Positions 17,688-26,972 of a stretch of DNA of 64,000 bases are shown here, one piece after another. Source of the stretch: CAZDCD01 sp964503885. GTDB lineage: Bacteria > Bacteroidota > Bacteroidia > Bacteroidales > UBA10428. Both the position numbers and the translations under genes were made by a program. The notes under the pieces were generated by a model. It searched no databases and was not told the origin of the DNA. It saw only the letters and a program-made list of their open reading frames with translations. The stretch's first letter is position 1, and each line of letters starts with the position of its first letter. The stretch lies in assembly GCA_964503885.1 (NCBI GenBank), contig CAZDCD010000023.1, positions 8,306-72,305 of the forward strand, given 5' to 3'.

Positions 17688-19688
17688 TTGATCCTGATGA
17701 ACAGATACCTTTTCATACTCTTTTTCCTGATGGTGGTCTTCAACGATGCCACTACCCAGGAAAAGGAAGCCATGCCGGCAAAGAGACAGACATCGGGCCG
17801 GTATCAGTATCTCGATTCGGCAAAGCGCTTTGAGAACACTAATCCATCGAAATCTTTCGATTATATTGAAAAAAGCCTGACACAGAGCATTGAATACAGG
17901 GATAAGAAGGGAGAGGCATTATCGTACCAGGCACTTGGACGCATAAATTACGGGCTCAACCAGATTGACCTGGCCATAGATTATTATTATAAGGCAGCTT
18001 CACTTCTCGAATCAGTGAATGACGAGTACAATCTTAACCGTACATATGAACTCCTGGCAGAAGCTTATCATAAAGCTCAGGATTATGAGAATAGCCTCAA
18101 TTTTTACGGGAAATACCTGCAATATGCCGAAAAAAATGGCTCAGCCAACGAGGTATTGCGGACAAAGAACAACATTGCCCAGGTCTACGCCGAATCCGGT
18201 AAACCGGCCAAAGCACTTAGTCTGTTAAATGAAGTTTTGCAGGTTGAGAAAGAGCGGAATAACCCGGCAGGGATAATCTCCACCCAGAACAGGATCGGCA
18301 ATATTTACCAGGAGACCCGGAATGAGGATAAAGCCCTGAAAGCATACGGAAAATCGGAGGAACTGGCGGAATCGATAAACGATCAGGATGCCCTGGCCAA
18401 ATCACTGAAAAATAAAAGTTCTGCATTAAGGCAGTCAAAAAGGTATGACGAAGAGCTTGAAGTCAGAAAAAAACTATTGACAATAAACAGCGGGGAGGGA
18501 CAGAAACCGGAACAGGCAGAAGAAAACCTTGAAATCGGCAACATTCTCGTTGAGCAAAATGAAGCCGGGAAGGCTATCCCTTATATAAAAAGGAGCATCG
18601 AGCTTGCCGATGAAACAGGAAATCTGGAAAAGAAAGGGAAGGCACTTCAGACACTTTCAGCGGCTTATGGACAGCAGCAGAATTATAACAAAGCCCTTGA
18701 AACCTACAAGACCTATGTGGAAACCATGGATGCCCTTTATAAAAAGAGGGAATCCGATATCATGGCAGGCATGCAGATCACTGCAACCCTTAACCGCAAG
18801 CTCGAGCGCCTTGATATGATTGAACAGGATCTCAGGCTAAGCCGTAAGACCGTAGAATTACTGAAACAGGAGCAACTGGTAAACCAGAGGGAGTTAAAGG
18901 CCCAGCAGGTACTTACATACTCACTTTCAGGAGCACTTCTCGTGCTTGCCATAGCTTCTTTCTTTGTATACCGGAGCGGGAATCAGAAACGCAAGGCAAA
19001 CCAACTGCTTGCTTTGAAATCACTCAGAAGCCAGATGAATCCGCATTTTATATACAATTCACTAAATTCGGTGAATAATTTTATCTCGAGAAGTGATGAA
19101 AAAGCCGCCAACAAATACCTCTCTGAATTTTCACGTCTTATGCGTTCGGTCATGGACAATTCAAAGCATGATTTTATTCCCCTGAACAGTGAGATCGAAA
19201 CACTTAAGCTATACCTGAGCCTGGAATACGAGCGTTTTAAAGATAAGTTCGAGTACCGGTTTGAGGTTGATCCTGAAATTCATACGGAGTCCTGTTTTGT
19301 TCCTCCGATGCTCATCCAGCCGTTTATCGAAAATGCCATATGGCACGGCCTAAGATACAGGAACAGCAAGGGACTGCTGACGGTGAATATACAAAAAAAC
19401 AAAAAGAACATACATATCATAATTGAAGATAATGGTATTGGTCGGAAAAAGTCCCGGGATGTGAAAACAAAATTCCAGAAACAACACGTTTCCACAGGCA
19501 TGTTGAATATCGAGTCCCGAATCGGAATCATCAACCAGCTTTTCAGGACCGGGATCACTGTTTCCGTAAAGGACCTTGATGAAGGTACATCTGAAGGAAC
19601 AAAAGTTACCATAAGCATTCCGGGCGATCTGATGAACCGCGATTATCAGAACAAGACTCCCGGCCGAATTGCAGAAAGTGAACACTGA
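17688..19688 (+). CDS. TPR-containing sensor histidine kinase, LytS type
   Basis: The 666-residue sensor kinase. A signal peptide or N-terminal anchor is followed by periplasmic TPR repeats to about residue 340 and a helical stalk. One membrane segment (VLTYSLSGALLVLAIASFFVY, about 408-428) precedes a His_kinase domain whose phospho-acceptor is His453 in QMNPHFIYNSLNS. The ATPase part has PPMLIQPFIENAIWHGLRY and IIIEDNGIGRKKS. The ATG at 17697 is an alternative start. The cognate LytTR regulator follows directly. The periplasmic TPRs suggest sensing of a protein or envelope cue; the ligand is unknown. Confidence 0.9.
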   Translation: MILMNRYLFILFFLMVVFNDATTQEKEAMPAKRQTSGRYQYLDSAKRFENTNPSKSFDYIEKSLTQSIEYRDKKGEALSYQALGRINYGLNQIDLAIDYYYKAASLLESVNDEYNLNRTYELLAEAYHKAQDYENSLNFYGKYLQYAEKNGSANEVLRTKNNIAQVYAESGKPAKALSLLNEVLQVEKERNNPAGIISTQNRIGNIYQETRNEDKALKAYGKSEELAESINDQDALAKSLKNKSSALRQSKRYDEELEVRKKLLTINSGEGQKPEQAEENLEIGNILVEQNEAGKAIPYIKRSIELADETGNLEKKGKALQTLSAAYGQQQNYNKALETYKTYVETMDALYKKRESDIMAGMQITATLNRKLERLDMIEQDLRLSRKTVELLKQEQLVNQRELKAQQVLTYSLSGALLVLAIASFFVYRSGNQKRKANQLLALKSLRSQMNPHFIYNSLNSVNNFISRSDEKAANKYLSEFSRLMRSVMDNSKHDFIPLNSEIETLKLYLSLEYERFKDKFEYRFEVDPEIHTESCFVPPMLIQPFIENAIWHGLRYRNSKGLLTVNIQKNKKNIHIIIEDNGIGRKKSRDVKTKFQKQHVSTGMLNIESRIGIINQLFRTGITVSVKDLDEGTSEGTKVTISIPGDLMNRDYQNKTPGRIAESEH

Positions 19689-19701
19689 AAACCTGAATCG
19701 C

Positions 19702-20454
19702 ATGCTCAAGTCGATAATTATTGAAGATGAGGAAGCCAGCCGCGAAACCCTGCGCAATTACCTGGTGAAGTATTGCCCCGACGTTCACGTAGTTGCCGAA
19801 GCGGCAGATATCCGTGAAGGCCTTGCTGCCATCGGGAAGCACAATCCCGATGTGGTGTTTCTTGATGTAGAAATGCCCTATGGCAATGCATTCGATCTCC
19901 TCGAACAGGCGGAAGAGATCACATTTGAAACCATCTTTGTCACGGCATTCAGTGATTATGCCGTACAAGCCCTGAATTTCAGCGCTTCATATTACCTGCT
20001 CAAACCGATTGATATTGAAGAACTGGTAAAAGCCATAGAGAAAATCAAAGAAACCGTATCAAAGAATCGTGAATGGGTGCATACCCGCATTTTAATTGAA
20101 AACATAAAGATTGAAAACAAGCAACTGCAGAAGATCGTTCTGCCGCTGATCGACGGATTTGAAGTTGCGCGGGTCCAGGATATCATGAGGTGCGAAGCAC
20201 AGGACAATTTCACACGGTTTCATTTCAGGAACGGAAAAAAGCAACTGATATGCCGGACACTAAAATTTTATGAAAATCTGCTCTCGGATTATGATTTTAT
20301 CAGGATACATAAATCACATCTCGTCAATTTCCAATATATAAAGCAATATAAAAAGGGCAAGGGGGGCCAGGTGATCATGGAAGACGGGAAGTCTGTGGAT
20401 GTTTCACCGGAAAGAAAAAAAGATCTTCTGGCAAAATACAGGAGGCAACCTTAG
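19702..20454 (+). CDS. LytTR response regulator
   Basis: The 250-residue two-component regulator, started at the ATG at 19702 (MLKSIIIEDEEASRE). An upstream start at 19669 would overlap the kinase gene and add no domain residues. The receiver domain has the acidic pair EDE, phospho-acceptor Asp in VVFLDVEMPYG, Thr/Ser in VTAFSDYAVQ and Lys in YYLLKPID. The C-terminal LytTR DNA-binding domain has VQDIMRCEAQDNFTRFHF and DFIRIHKSHLVNFQYIKQY. It pairs with the TPR kinase just upstream. Its stop overlaps the convergent patatin gene by 4 bases. Confidence 0.92.
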   Translation: MLKSIIIEDEEASRETLRNYLVKYCPDVHVVAEAADIREGLAAIGKHNPDVVFLDVEMPYGNAFDLLEQAEEITFETIFVTAFSDYAVQALNFSASYYLLKPIDIEELVKAIEKIKETVSKNREWVHTRILIENIKIENKQLQKIVLPLIDGFEVARVQDIMRCEAQDNFTRFHFRNGKKQLICRTLKFYENLLSDYDFIRIHKSHLVNFQYIKQYKKGKGGQVIMEDGKSVDVSPERKKDLLAKYRRQP

Positions 20455-21233
20455 CTGCCTGATCTATGCTTTGTCTGTTTTTCAAGCATTTTCATAGTTG
20501 CTTCGTAACCGATAGTAACCATCTCCTTCGCACGGCCGACATCCAGGAAGCCATAATCCTTAAGATCTTCGGGCTCAATGAAAATGTCGAAAAGCTTCTT
20601 CTTCTCGTTTACATCTCGTGCTGCCATAAGATGAAAGACCCGTTCGGCGATAAGTTTCACTCCACGGATTGACTCGACAGTTCTCACAGGATTTACATGC
20701 ACGCCGATCAGTTTTTTGCACCTGTTCAGCAAAGGATTGACCGGCATATTATCCATGATCCCGCCATCGACATACTGCATGGCATTCATCATCTTCATTT
20801 CCATCGCAACCGGTATACTCGATGAAGCAATAATGGCGTCGGTAAGATTTCCGGATGTTATGTATTCAGGCATTCCCTTATTCAAATTGGTAACGGTTAC
20901 AATGAGTGGAATTTTCAATTCATCGAATGTTTCAGCCCTCAGGTTTTTCCGGATAAGCTCAATCAATCCGGATGCTTTGAACAATCCGTATCGCGGTACT
21001 GTAAACCTGAAATACTCGGTGATTTTTCTACCCGAGAGCATTTCAGTAATTTCTTCAGGTTGATACCCGTCGGCATAAAATGCTCCTGCTATGGCTCCTG
21101 CACTCACTCCGGAAATGATCCCGGGTTTAAGGTTTAGTTCGTTCAGGGCCTTCAATACCCCCAGGTGGGCAAATCCCCGTGCAGCGCCACCCGAGAGTAC
21201 AATTCCGATCCTATATTCTCGATTCAACAGCAT
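20451..21233 (-). CDS. Patatin-like phospholipase
   Basis: The 260-residue serine hydrolase of the RssA/patatin group. The oxyanion motif GGAARGFAHLGV is at residues 15-26, the nucleophile is in GVSAGAIAG, and the catalytic Asp is in YVDGGIMDNMPV (Ser-Asp dyad). It has no signal peptide, so it is likely cytoplasmic or membrane-associated, and acts on phospholipids or lysophospholipids. The physiological substrate is unknown. Its last four bases overlap those of the convergent response regulator. Confidence 0.9.
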   Translation of the reverse strand: MLLNREYRIGIVLSGGAARGFAHLGVLKALNELNLKPGIISGVSAGAIAGAFYADGYQPEEITEMLSGRKITEYFRFTVPRYGLFKASGLIELIRKNLRAETFDELKIPLIVTVTNLNKGMPEYITSGNLTDAIIASSSIPVAMEMKMMNAMQYVDGGIMDNMPVNPLLNRCKKLIGVHVNPVRTVESIRGVKLIAERVFHLMAARDVNEKKKLFDIFIEPEDLKDYGFLDVGRAKEMVTIGYEATMKMLEKQTKHRSGS

Positions 21234-21328
21234 AAAATTTAAAAATCAAAAGTACTGCAAATAAAATCGAATGTAAACATCTCCGTGCAGTTATTGTTAG
21301 CATTATAACAAATAAACTTCAAGCATTT

Positions 21329-22347
21329 ATAAAACCACGAATAGCTTTTTTCGATACCAAACCATACGATATTGAATCGTTCAACGCAATAAACAGTAAT
21401 TACGGTTTTGAATTAAAATACTTTAAATACCACCTGAACCCCGATAATATTGTGCTTGCCCGGGGATTCAATGTGGCAGTGGTATTTGTTAACGATATCA
21501 TCGATGCCGAAATGATCGATAAGCTCATCGGGTTTGGGGTTAAACTGATCGCACCCTGCAGCTCAGGATATAACAATATCGATCTGAAAGCAGCCAAAAA
21601 CAATATCACTATTGTAAGGGTTCCAGCGCATATTCGCCGAACGCCATTGCAGAACACACGGTCACCTTAATGCTTGCACTCAACCGCAAGATACACAGGG
21701 CATATTTCAGGACCAGGGATGCAAACTTCTCACTGCATGGGCTTCTGGGTTTTAATATGTATAAAAAAACTGCCGGGGTAATCGGATCCGGAAGAATACA
21801 CAAAGCACTCATTAAAATTTTGCTCGGCTTTGAAATGGAGGTACTCGCTTATGACAAATATCCCGACGAGGATTTTGCCGGCAAAACAGGTTACCGGTAT
21901 ACAACGCTCAATGAGCTTTTCAGCCGGTTGGATCTGATCTCGTTAAACTGCCCGCTCACCAGGGAAACCGAATACCTGATCAGCAGGAACACGATAAAAA
22001 AAATGAAAGACGGTGTAATCCTTATCAATACCGGAAGGGGTAAACTCATAAATACCGCCCACCTGATTGAAGGGCTTAAAAGCGGAAAGATCGGTTCGGC
22101 AGGACTTGATGTGTACGAAGAAGAAAGCCGGTTTTTTTTCGAGGACCTGTCCGACAGAATACTGACCGATGATGTGCTGGCCAGGCTGCTGACATTCAAC
22201 AATGTGATCATCACTTCACACCAAGGCTTTTTCACGAAGGAAGCCATGCACAATATAGCCAAAACAACCATGGAGAATATTGATGATTTTATGAATGGCA
22301 GGGAACCGTTGAACGAAGTGTGCTTTGAATGCCCGCAGACGTCCTGA
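21329..22347 (+). pseudogene. ldhA: Decayed D-lactate/2-hydroxyacid dehydrogenase
   Basis: The sequence encodes an almost complete D-lactate dehydrogenase in two frames. Frame one (21329-21625) reads KPRIAFFDTKPYDIESFN and runs to VRVP. Frame two continues AYSPNAIAEHTVTLMLALNRK from 21628 to the stop at 22347. A 2-base shift (apparent GC duplication at 21626-21629) separates them. No ATG, GTG or TTG sits at the expected start; the codon there is ATA at 21329. The NAD-binding GxGxxG reads GSGRIH, losing its third Gly. Catalytic Arg (INTGRG), Glu (DVYEEE) and His (TSHQGFF) remain. In the intact state it would make D-lactate from pyruvate. Three independent lesions favour real decay over one sequencing error. 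Confidence 0.8.
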
Positions 22348-22395
22348 GGTTCTAAAGAGAATTGAAGTAAGGTTGTTTTTTGTCTTAGCCTGAAA

Positions 22396-23442
22396 TCAAT
22401 ACCACGAAACCAGCCTGTCAATACCGGTATAATACAGGTCGAATCCTCCCTTTCCACCTGGCCTGTTGGAGGAGAATATCAGCATGTCATTCGTAAAATC
22501 GGTCAGGTATACATACACCGGACGGAATTCATCGAATTCGGTATTTACGGCAGATCCGAGATTTACCGGCTCACCCCATTCGGAACCATCTGAAAGCGAA
22601 TAATAGAGGTCATATCCGCCAAAACCACCCGGACGGTTTGAGGTGAAAACCATTGCATTCTTATAGATATAAGGGCACTTGTCATCGTGATCTGAAGAAA
22701 GAACCTCTGATCGCGTAATCTCTTTTCCGGATGAGCCGGCAATAAGGGAGTCAGCAATATTGGCCGACAGGTCAACCTCAATAGAAAGAATGTCGAATTT
22801 TCCTTCCCGGTCCGAACAAAAATACAACCTGTCATATGTTGCATTAAATGCCGGATAGGCATCGTTGAAAGCCGAATTGATTATCTCTATGGGATAAGGG
22901 CCGGAAAAAGCAGCAGCTTCCTGATTTCCCTGCTCAATATTATGTACCAGTTTTATATCCAGATCACCCCCCTGATCCGATGCGAACATAAACAGGTACT
23001 GGTTTCCGATCGCTTCATGAAGGTTATTTTGTATTTCCTCAACTGATTTAATGTACGGACCATATTCATTTGCAGTGGAATTGACAAGGGGCAGCGCATT
23101 GTCAAGAATATTCAGCACCTCTGTTATATCCCAGTCCCAATCGATATACCCGCCGATATACAACGAACCATCCTCCCTGCTGAAGGAAACATGCATCAGT
23201 TTTTTAATGATATCGTAATTATTGCCGTCAGTTCTGTTCGTTGAGAAACAGAGTGCGTACATATGTTCGATAGACGGGGCAGTTGAATTATAATCGTCAT
23301 ATTCAGAATTATATTCTTCAAGGTTTACGACAAGCTTAGGAATATAACCCTGGTTGTATTTGAAGCCTATATGTTCACATTCACCCATAATATTCACTAT
23401 AGCCAGCAAAAATACAAGGCTTTTTAGCGGTATTTTTTTCAT
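22396..23442 (-). CDS. PD40/TolB-like beta-propeller protein
   Basis: The 348-residue exported protein begins with a hydrophobic leader (MKKIPLKSLVFLLAIVNIMG), then carries WD40-like PD40 repeats: AFNATYDRLYFCSDREGKFDI, CPYIYKNAMVFTSNRPGGFGGYDLYYS and MLIFSSNRPGGKGGFDLYYTG. These SNRPGG-type blades are common in Bacteroidota OmpA-linked and type IX-associated proteins. Here no OmpA domain follows, so only the propeller is present. The likely location is periplasm or outer membrane. The function is unknown. Confidence 0.78.
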   Translation of the reverse strand: MKKIPLKSLVFLLAIVNIMGECEHIGFKYNQGYIPKLVVNLEEYNSEYDDYNSTAPSIEHMYALCFSTNRTDGNNYDIIKKLMHVSFSREDGSLYIGGYIDWDWDITEVLNILDNALPLVNSTANEYGPYIKSVEEIQNNLHEAIGNQYLFMFASDQGGDLDIKLVHNIEQGNQEAAAFSGPYPIEIINSAFNDAYPAFNATYDRLYFCSDREGKFDILSIEVDLSANIADSLIAGSSGKEITRSEVLSSDHDDKCPYIYKNAMVFTSNRPGGFGGYDLYYSLSDGSEWGEPVNLGSAVNTEFDEFRPVYVYLTDFTNDMLIFSSNRPGGKGGFDLYYTGIDRLVSWY

Positions 23443-23755
23443 TTCAGTCAGGTTTGATCATAACTCAACGATGAAATTTCTGCAAAAAGGTTGCTGCATC
23501 AATGTGAAAAGAAACCTCTATTTATTCATGGAATTCCGGAACAAAAAAAACTTTTATATGCATTTGATTGTTTATCAACCGGATCAAGATTGATGAGTAG
23601 AGTGCAAAACGGATCTATCCTTTCTGATGGCACAAACATTGTGTACCTTAGCAATGCAATTGCACGTTTACAAAATCACGGATACCTTACAAAATCTTGA
23701 TATTTAGCGTGGCAAAGCCAAATAAATAAGCAATCAATAATAATGACATTCAACA
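23443..23755. other. Intergenic region upstream of rnr
   Basis: No supported gene is present. Short open frames here lack family signal. TACCTTAG at about 23644-23651 resembles a -7 element (one mismatch in the TTTG part) and might drive rnr, but this is weak. Confidence 0.35.
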
Positions 23756-25906
23756 ATGAATATGGGAAAGAAAAAAGGTAAAAGGCATGAGACCTCCGGC
23801 CTGAAAAGAAAGGAGTTAAACAGCAGACTGCTGGAAATATTTACATCAAATCCGAAAAAAACCTTCAACTACAAACAACTTGCCGGTCACCTGCTCATCA
23901 CGGGCAATGTCGAACGAAGACTGATCACCGAGGTATTGAATAGTCTTAAAAGTTCCGGATATATCCAGGAAGTGTATACCGGAAAATACAGGCTGAAACC
24001 AGGGACAGGACAGGTGACCGGAAAAGTTGATATGGCTGCAGCCGGCTATGGATTTGTGGTCTCCGACTCATTCCCCGAGCATATTTTCGTTTCACAGAAC
24101 AACCTCAATCATGCCCTTAACGGGGATACTGTAAAAGTGAACCTTTATGCCCGCAGGAAGTCGCGGGGACCTGAAGGTGAGGTTACGGAAATTATTGAAA
24201 GAGCCAGGGAAACCTTTGTGGGTGTGGTTGAAGTCTCCAACCGTTTTGCATTTCTATCCTCCGACAGCCGCCATATGCCTTTCGATATTTTTATCCCACT
24301 TGAAAAACTTAACGGAGCCTCTGACGGGCAAAAAGCAGTTGCCCGTATCGTGGAATGGCCTAAAAATACCAAAAATCCCTTTGGAGAAATCATCGAAGTA
24401 TTGGGTAACCAGGGCGATAACGATACTGAAATGCATGCTATTCTGGCTGAATTCGGATTGCCATTCAAATTTCCTGTACAGGTTGAGAAGGTTGCAGAAA
24501 AGATTTCAGAAGCAATCACCAATGAAGAAATCTCATCACGAAGGGACTTCAGGGCTGTTCCCACGTTTACCATTGATCCCGAAGATGCCAAAGATTATGA
24601 CGACGCCCTTTCGCTGCAAACTCTTCCAAACGGGAACCTGGAGGTGGGAGTTCACATTGCCGATGTTACATACTATGTGAAGCAGGATTCGGAAATCGAT
24701 GAGGAAGCATATGAAAGAGCTACGTCGATCTACCTGGTTGACAGGACTATCCCCATGATTCCGGAAAAACTATCGAACAATATCTGCTCGTTAAGGCCGA
24801 ACGAAGACAAACTTTGTTTTTCGGCTGTTTTCGAGATGGATCACGATGCAAGATTGTTGAATGAGTGGTTTGGCCGTACGGTTATCAATTCCGATAAACG
24901 GTTCAGTTACCAGGAAGCTCAGCAGGTTATCGATACCGGTGAAGGAGCCTGTAAAAATGAGGTGCTGGTGTTGCATGACCTTGCTCAGAAACTGAGAAAT
25001 GAGCGATTTAAGAGCGGATCGATATCATTTGAACGGGATGAAGTAAAATTTGAGCTCGATGAAAAAGGACGGCCGGTCAGGGTTTTTTTCAGAGAATATG
25101 GAACGGCCAACGAGCTCATTGAAGAATTTATGCTTCTGGCAAACAAACGGGTGGCAAGCCTGATCGGTAAGGTGGAAGATAAAAATGCACAAAAAACATT
25201 CATATACAGGGTCCACGATAAGCCCAATATTGAAAAACTAGAGAAATTTGCCGAATTCATCAGCAAATTCGGTCACAGGATCAACCTCGGATCATCAAAA
25301 AAAATTGCCGATTCTCTCAATAAGGTGTTAAACGACGTGAAGGGTAAAAAAGAACAAGACCTTGTGGAAAACCTGGCGCTCAGATCAATGGCAAAGGCCG
25401 AATACTCAACAGATAATATTGGTCATTACGGACTAGGGTTTAAATACTATACTCATTTCACCTCACCCATACGCCGTTACCCTGATATGATGGTGCATCG
25501 GTTGCTCAGCTTATATATGAACAGCGGAAGTTCGCAGAACAAGAATAAATATGAAAAAAAGTGCCTGCATTCATCAAAAATGGAACAGCTTGCGGTTGAG
25601 GCAGAGAGGGCATCGGTAAAATACAAACAGGTTGAATTTATGATGTACCGTGTGGGCCAGATCTTCGATGGCATTATCTCAGGTGTGACCGAATGGGGTA
25701 TTTATGTTGAGATCATCGAAAACACCTGTGAAGGAATGATCCATATCCGCAACCTCACCGATGATTTTTACGAATACGATGAAGAAAATTTCTGCATCAC
25801 AGGCAAGCATACCGGCAGAAAGTTTCAACTGGGCGACCCGGTAAAGATCCAGGTGCAGAAGGCCAACCTGGTTAAAAAGCAACTCGATTACGTGTTGGCA
25901 GAATGA
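23756..25906 (+). CDS. rnr: Ribonuclease R
   Basis: Processive 3'-5' exoribonuclease that degrades structured RNA and takes part in rRNA and tmRNA quality control. The 716-residue protein has the full RNB architecture: an N-terminal winged-helix region (about 20-80), two cold-shock domains (about 85-240), the RNB catalytic domain with FTIDPEDAKDYDDALSL (acidic metal-binding cluster) near residue 280 and HFTSPIRRYPDMMVHRLL near 575, and a C-terminal S1 domain (GQIFDGIISGVTEWGIYVEI). It is slightly shorter than E. coli RNase R and lacks its long basic tail. It is monocistronic here, convergent with the SiaC-like gene. Confidence 0.96.
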   Translation: MNMGKKKGKRHETSGLKRKELNSRLLEIFTSNPKKTFNYKQLAGHLLITGNVERRLITEVLNSLKSSGYIQEVYTGKYRLKPGTGQVTGKVDMAAAGYGFVVSDSFPEHIFVSQNNLNHALNGDTVKVNLYARRKSRGPEGEVTEIIERARETFVGVVEVSNRFAFLSSDSRHMPFDIFIPLEKLNGASDGQKAVARIVEWPKNTKNPFGEIIEVLGNQGDNDTEMHAILAEFGLPFKFPVQVEKVAEKISEAITNEEISSRRDFRAVPTFTIDPEDAKDYDDALSLQTLPNGNLEVGVHIADVTYYVKQDSEIDEEAYERATSIYLVDRTIPMIPEKLSNNICSLRPNEDKLCFSAVFEMDHDARLLNEWFGRTVINSDKRFSYQEAQQVIDTGEGACKNEVLVLHDLAQKLRNERFKSGSISFERDEVKFELDEKGRPVRVFFREYGTANELIEEFMLLANKRVASLIGKVEDKNAQKTFIYRVHDKPNIEKLEKFAEFISKFGHRINLGSSKKIADSLNKVLNDVKGKKEQDLVENLALRSMAKAEYSTDNIGHYGLGFKYYTHFTSPIRRYPDMMVHRLLSLYMNSGSSQNKNKYEKKCLHSSKMEQLAVEAERASVKYKQVEFMMYRVGQIFDGIISGVTEWGIYVEIIENTCEGMIHIRNLTDDFYEYDEENFCITGKHTGRKFQLGDPVKIQVQKANLVKKQLDYVLAE

Positions 25907-25939
25907 CAGGCAATAAAAGTGACTGGCAACATTTAACTA

Positions 25940-26359
25940 TTATTCAACGGCAATAAGATTGAAGGGCAACTGCAGGATTCCTTGAAACACTTCGCCCGCC
26001 TCCTGGATCATTTCGTCATCGTCGTCGTAATACCAGTTGATGGTTATAAATTTTTTACCCAGAAATCTTACCTGCAGGTTTTTCAGGATGTGAAAAAGCC
26101 ATTTCGACGAACTTGTGTTAATGTATTCAAAATAAATATCAATCCTCAGCCGGTTCGTAAATTGATCCAGGCACTTTTCGATGATTTCGGTCAGCCCGTT
26201 ATAGAATACTGAGGGGTCCTCGAGTCTTGACGAACCCTTGATCAGTATCTTATGTTCTGAATGGAATACTTCAACCGACGGTGTTGCGGCTGTTTCCTTG
26301 ATGAGGATTTCGCCCAGGGTCACAATTGTATTTTTTAGGTTTTCTGTATAGTAAAACAT
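25940..26359 (-). CDS. SiaC-family (DUF1987) regulatory phosphoprotein
   Basis: The protein is 139 residues from the ATG at 26357-26359. SiaC-type proteins are phosphorylated on a Ser/Thr and regulate partners such as a diguanylate cyclase. Matching parts here are TPSVEVFHSEHKILIKGSSRLEDPSVFY, IDIYFEYINTSSSKWLF (the TSSS run is the likely phospho-site region) and an acidic DDDDE stretch. A TTG start four codons upstream is possible, but it overlaps the promoter element at 26369-26376. No SiaA phosphatase, SiaB kinase or SiaD cyclase is adjacent. Confidence 0.75.
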   Translation of the reverse strand: MFYYTENLKNTIVTLGEILIKETAATPSVEVFHSEHKILIKGSSRLEDPSVFYNGLTEIIEKCLDQFTNRLRIDIYFEYINTSSSKWLFHILKNLQVRFLGKKFITINWYYDDDDEMIQEAGEVFQGILQLPFNLIAVE

Positions 26360-26368
26360 CGATACGTG

Positions 26369-26376
26369 CAAATTTA
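26369..26376 (-). promoter_or_regulatory. -7 promoter element of the SiaC-like gene
   Basis: On the minus strand this reads TAAATTTG, a perfect TAnnTTTG. It ends only 9 bases before the ATG at 26359, so transcription would begin within a few bases of the start codon, giving a nearly leaderless mRNA. Confidence 0.5.
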
Positions 26377-26972
26377 TTATCCCGAAAGAAAAAGATTATG
26401 CCCGTATTTCTTTTCTGCTCTGGTTTTTCTAAATTACTGAATTCGCATGCTCATTGCAATGGTTTACTTATGATTTATGTTACTGCTAACCGGTGATTCC
26501 TATCACCGGAATATGGTTGGCATATGATTCTTTCTGTTTACCGACAAAATAATTCAGTTTACCGATTTGTTCTACTGATTTTCGGAAGCAAGAATTAATT
26601 TTACATCAAGATTTTGAGAATTGCAATAACCCGTAAAACCAAAAGGATTAAAATTTGTTAAAATATGCAGATTTGCCTGCATGAGCATCTAACGAATCAA
26701 TAAGAATACAGATCGGTTGGAATAAATCGATAATGGAAAACCGGAATGGATTTATGGGATAATTCTTAATAGTTGAATGATTGGCTGTAGGTAAATTGTG
26801 CGGTCGGGCAGATATATCGGAACAAAGCGATATCACAGGAAGAATTCTTTCTCCCAGATTTTTAACCGGTCAGTTCGAGCATCTTCTGATCTAAATTGCC
26901 GGGAAGATTAGGATGCATGTTATTAAAAATACGTTCACTTAAATCAATACAGAGATATTAAAAGTTTAGATT
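26377..26972. other. Long intergenic region upstream of the efflux operon
   Basis: About 600 AT-rich bases without a supportable gene. The only clear structure is a perfect inverted repeat CCGGTGA-TTCCTA-TCACCGG at 26490-26509, with no T tract, which could be an operator or small hairpin. The promoter of the efflux operon must lie here, but no convincing -33/-7 pair stands out. Confidence 0.5.
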
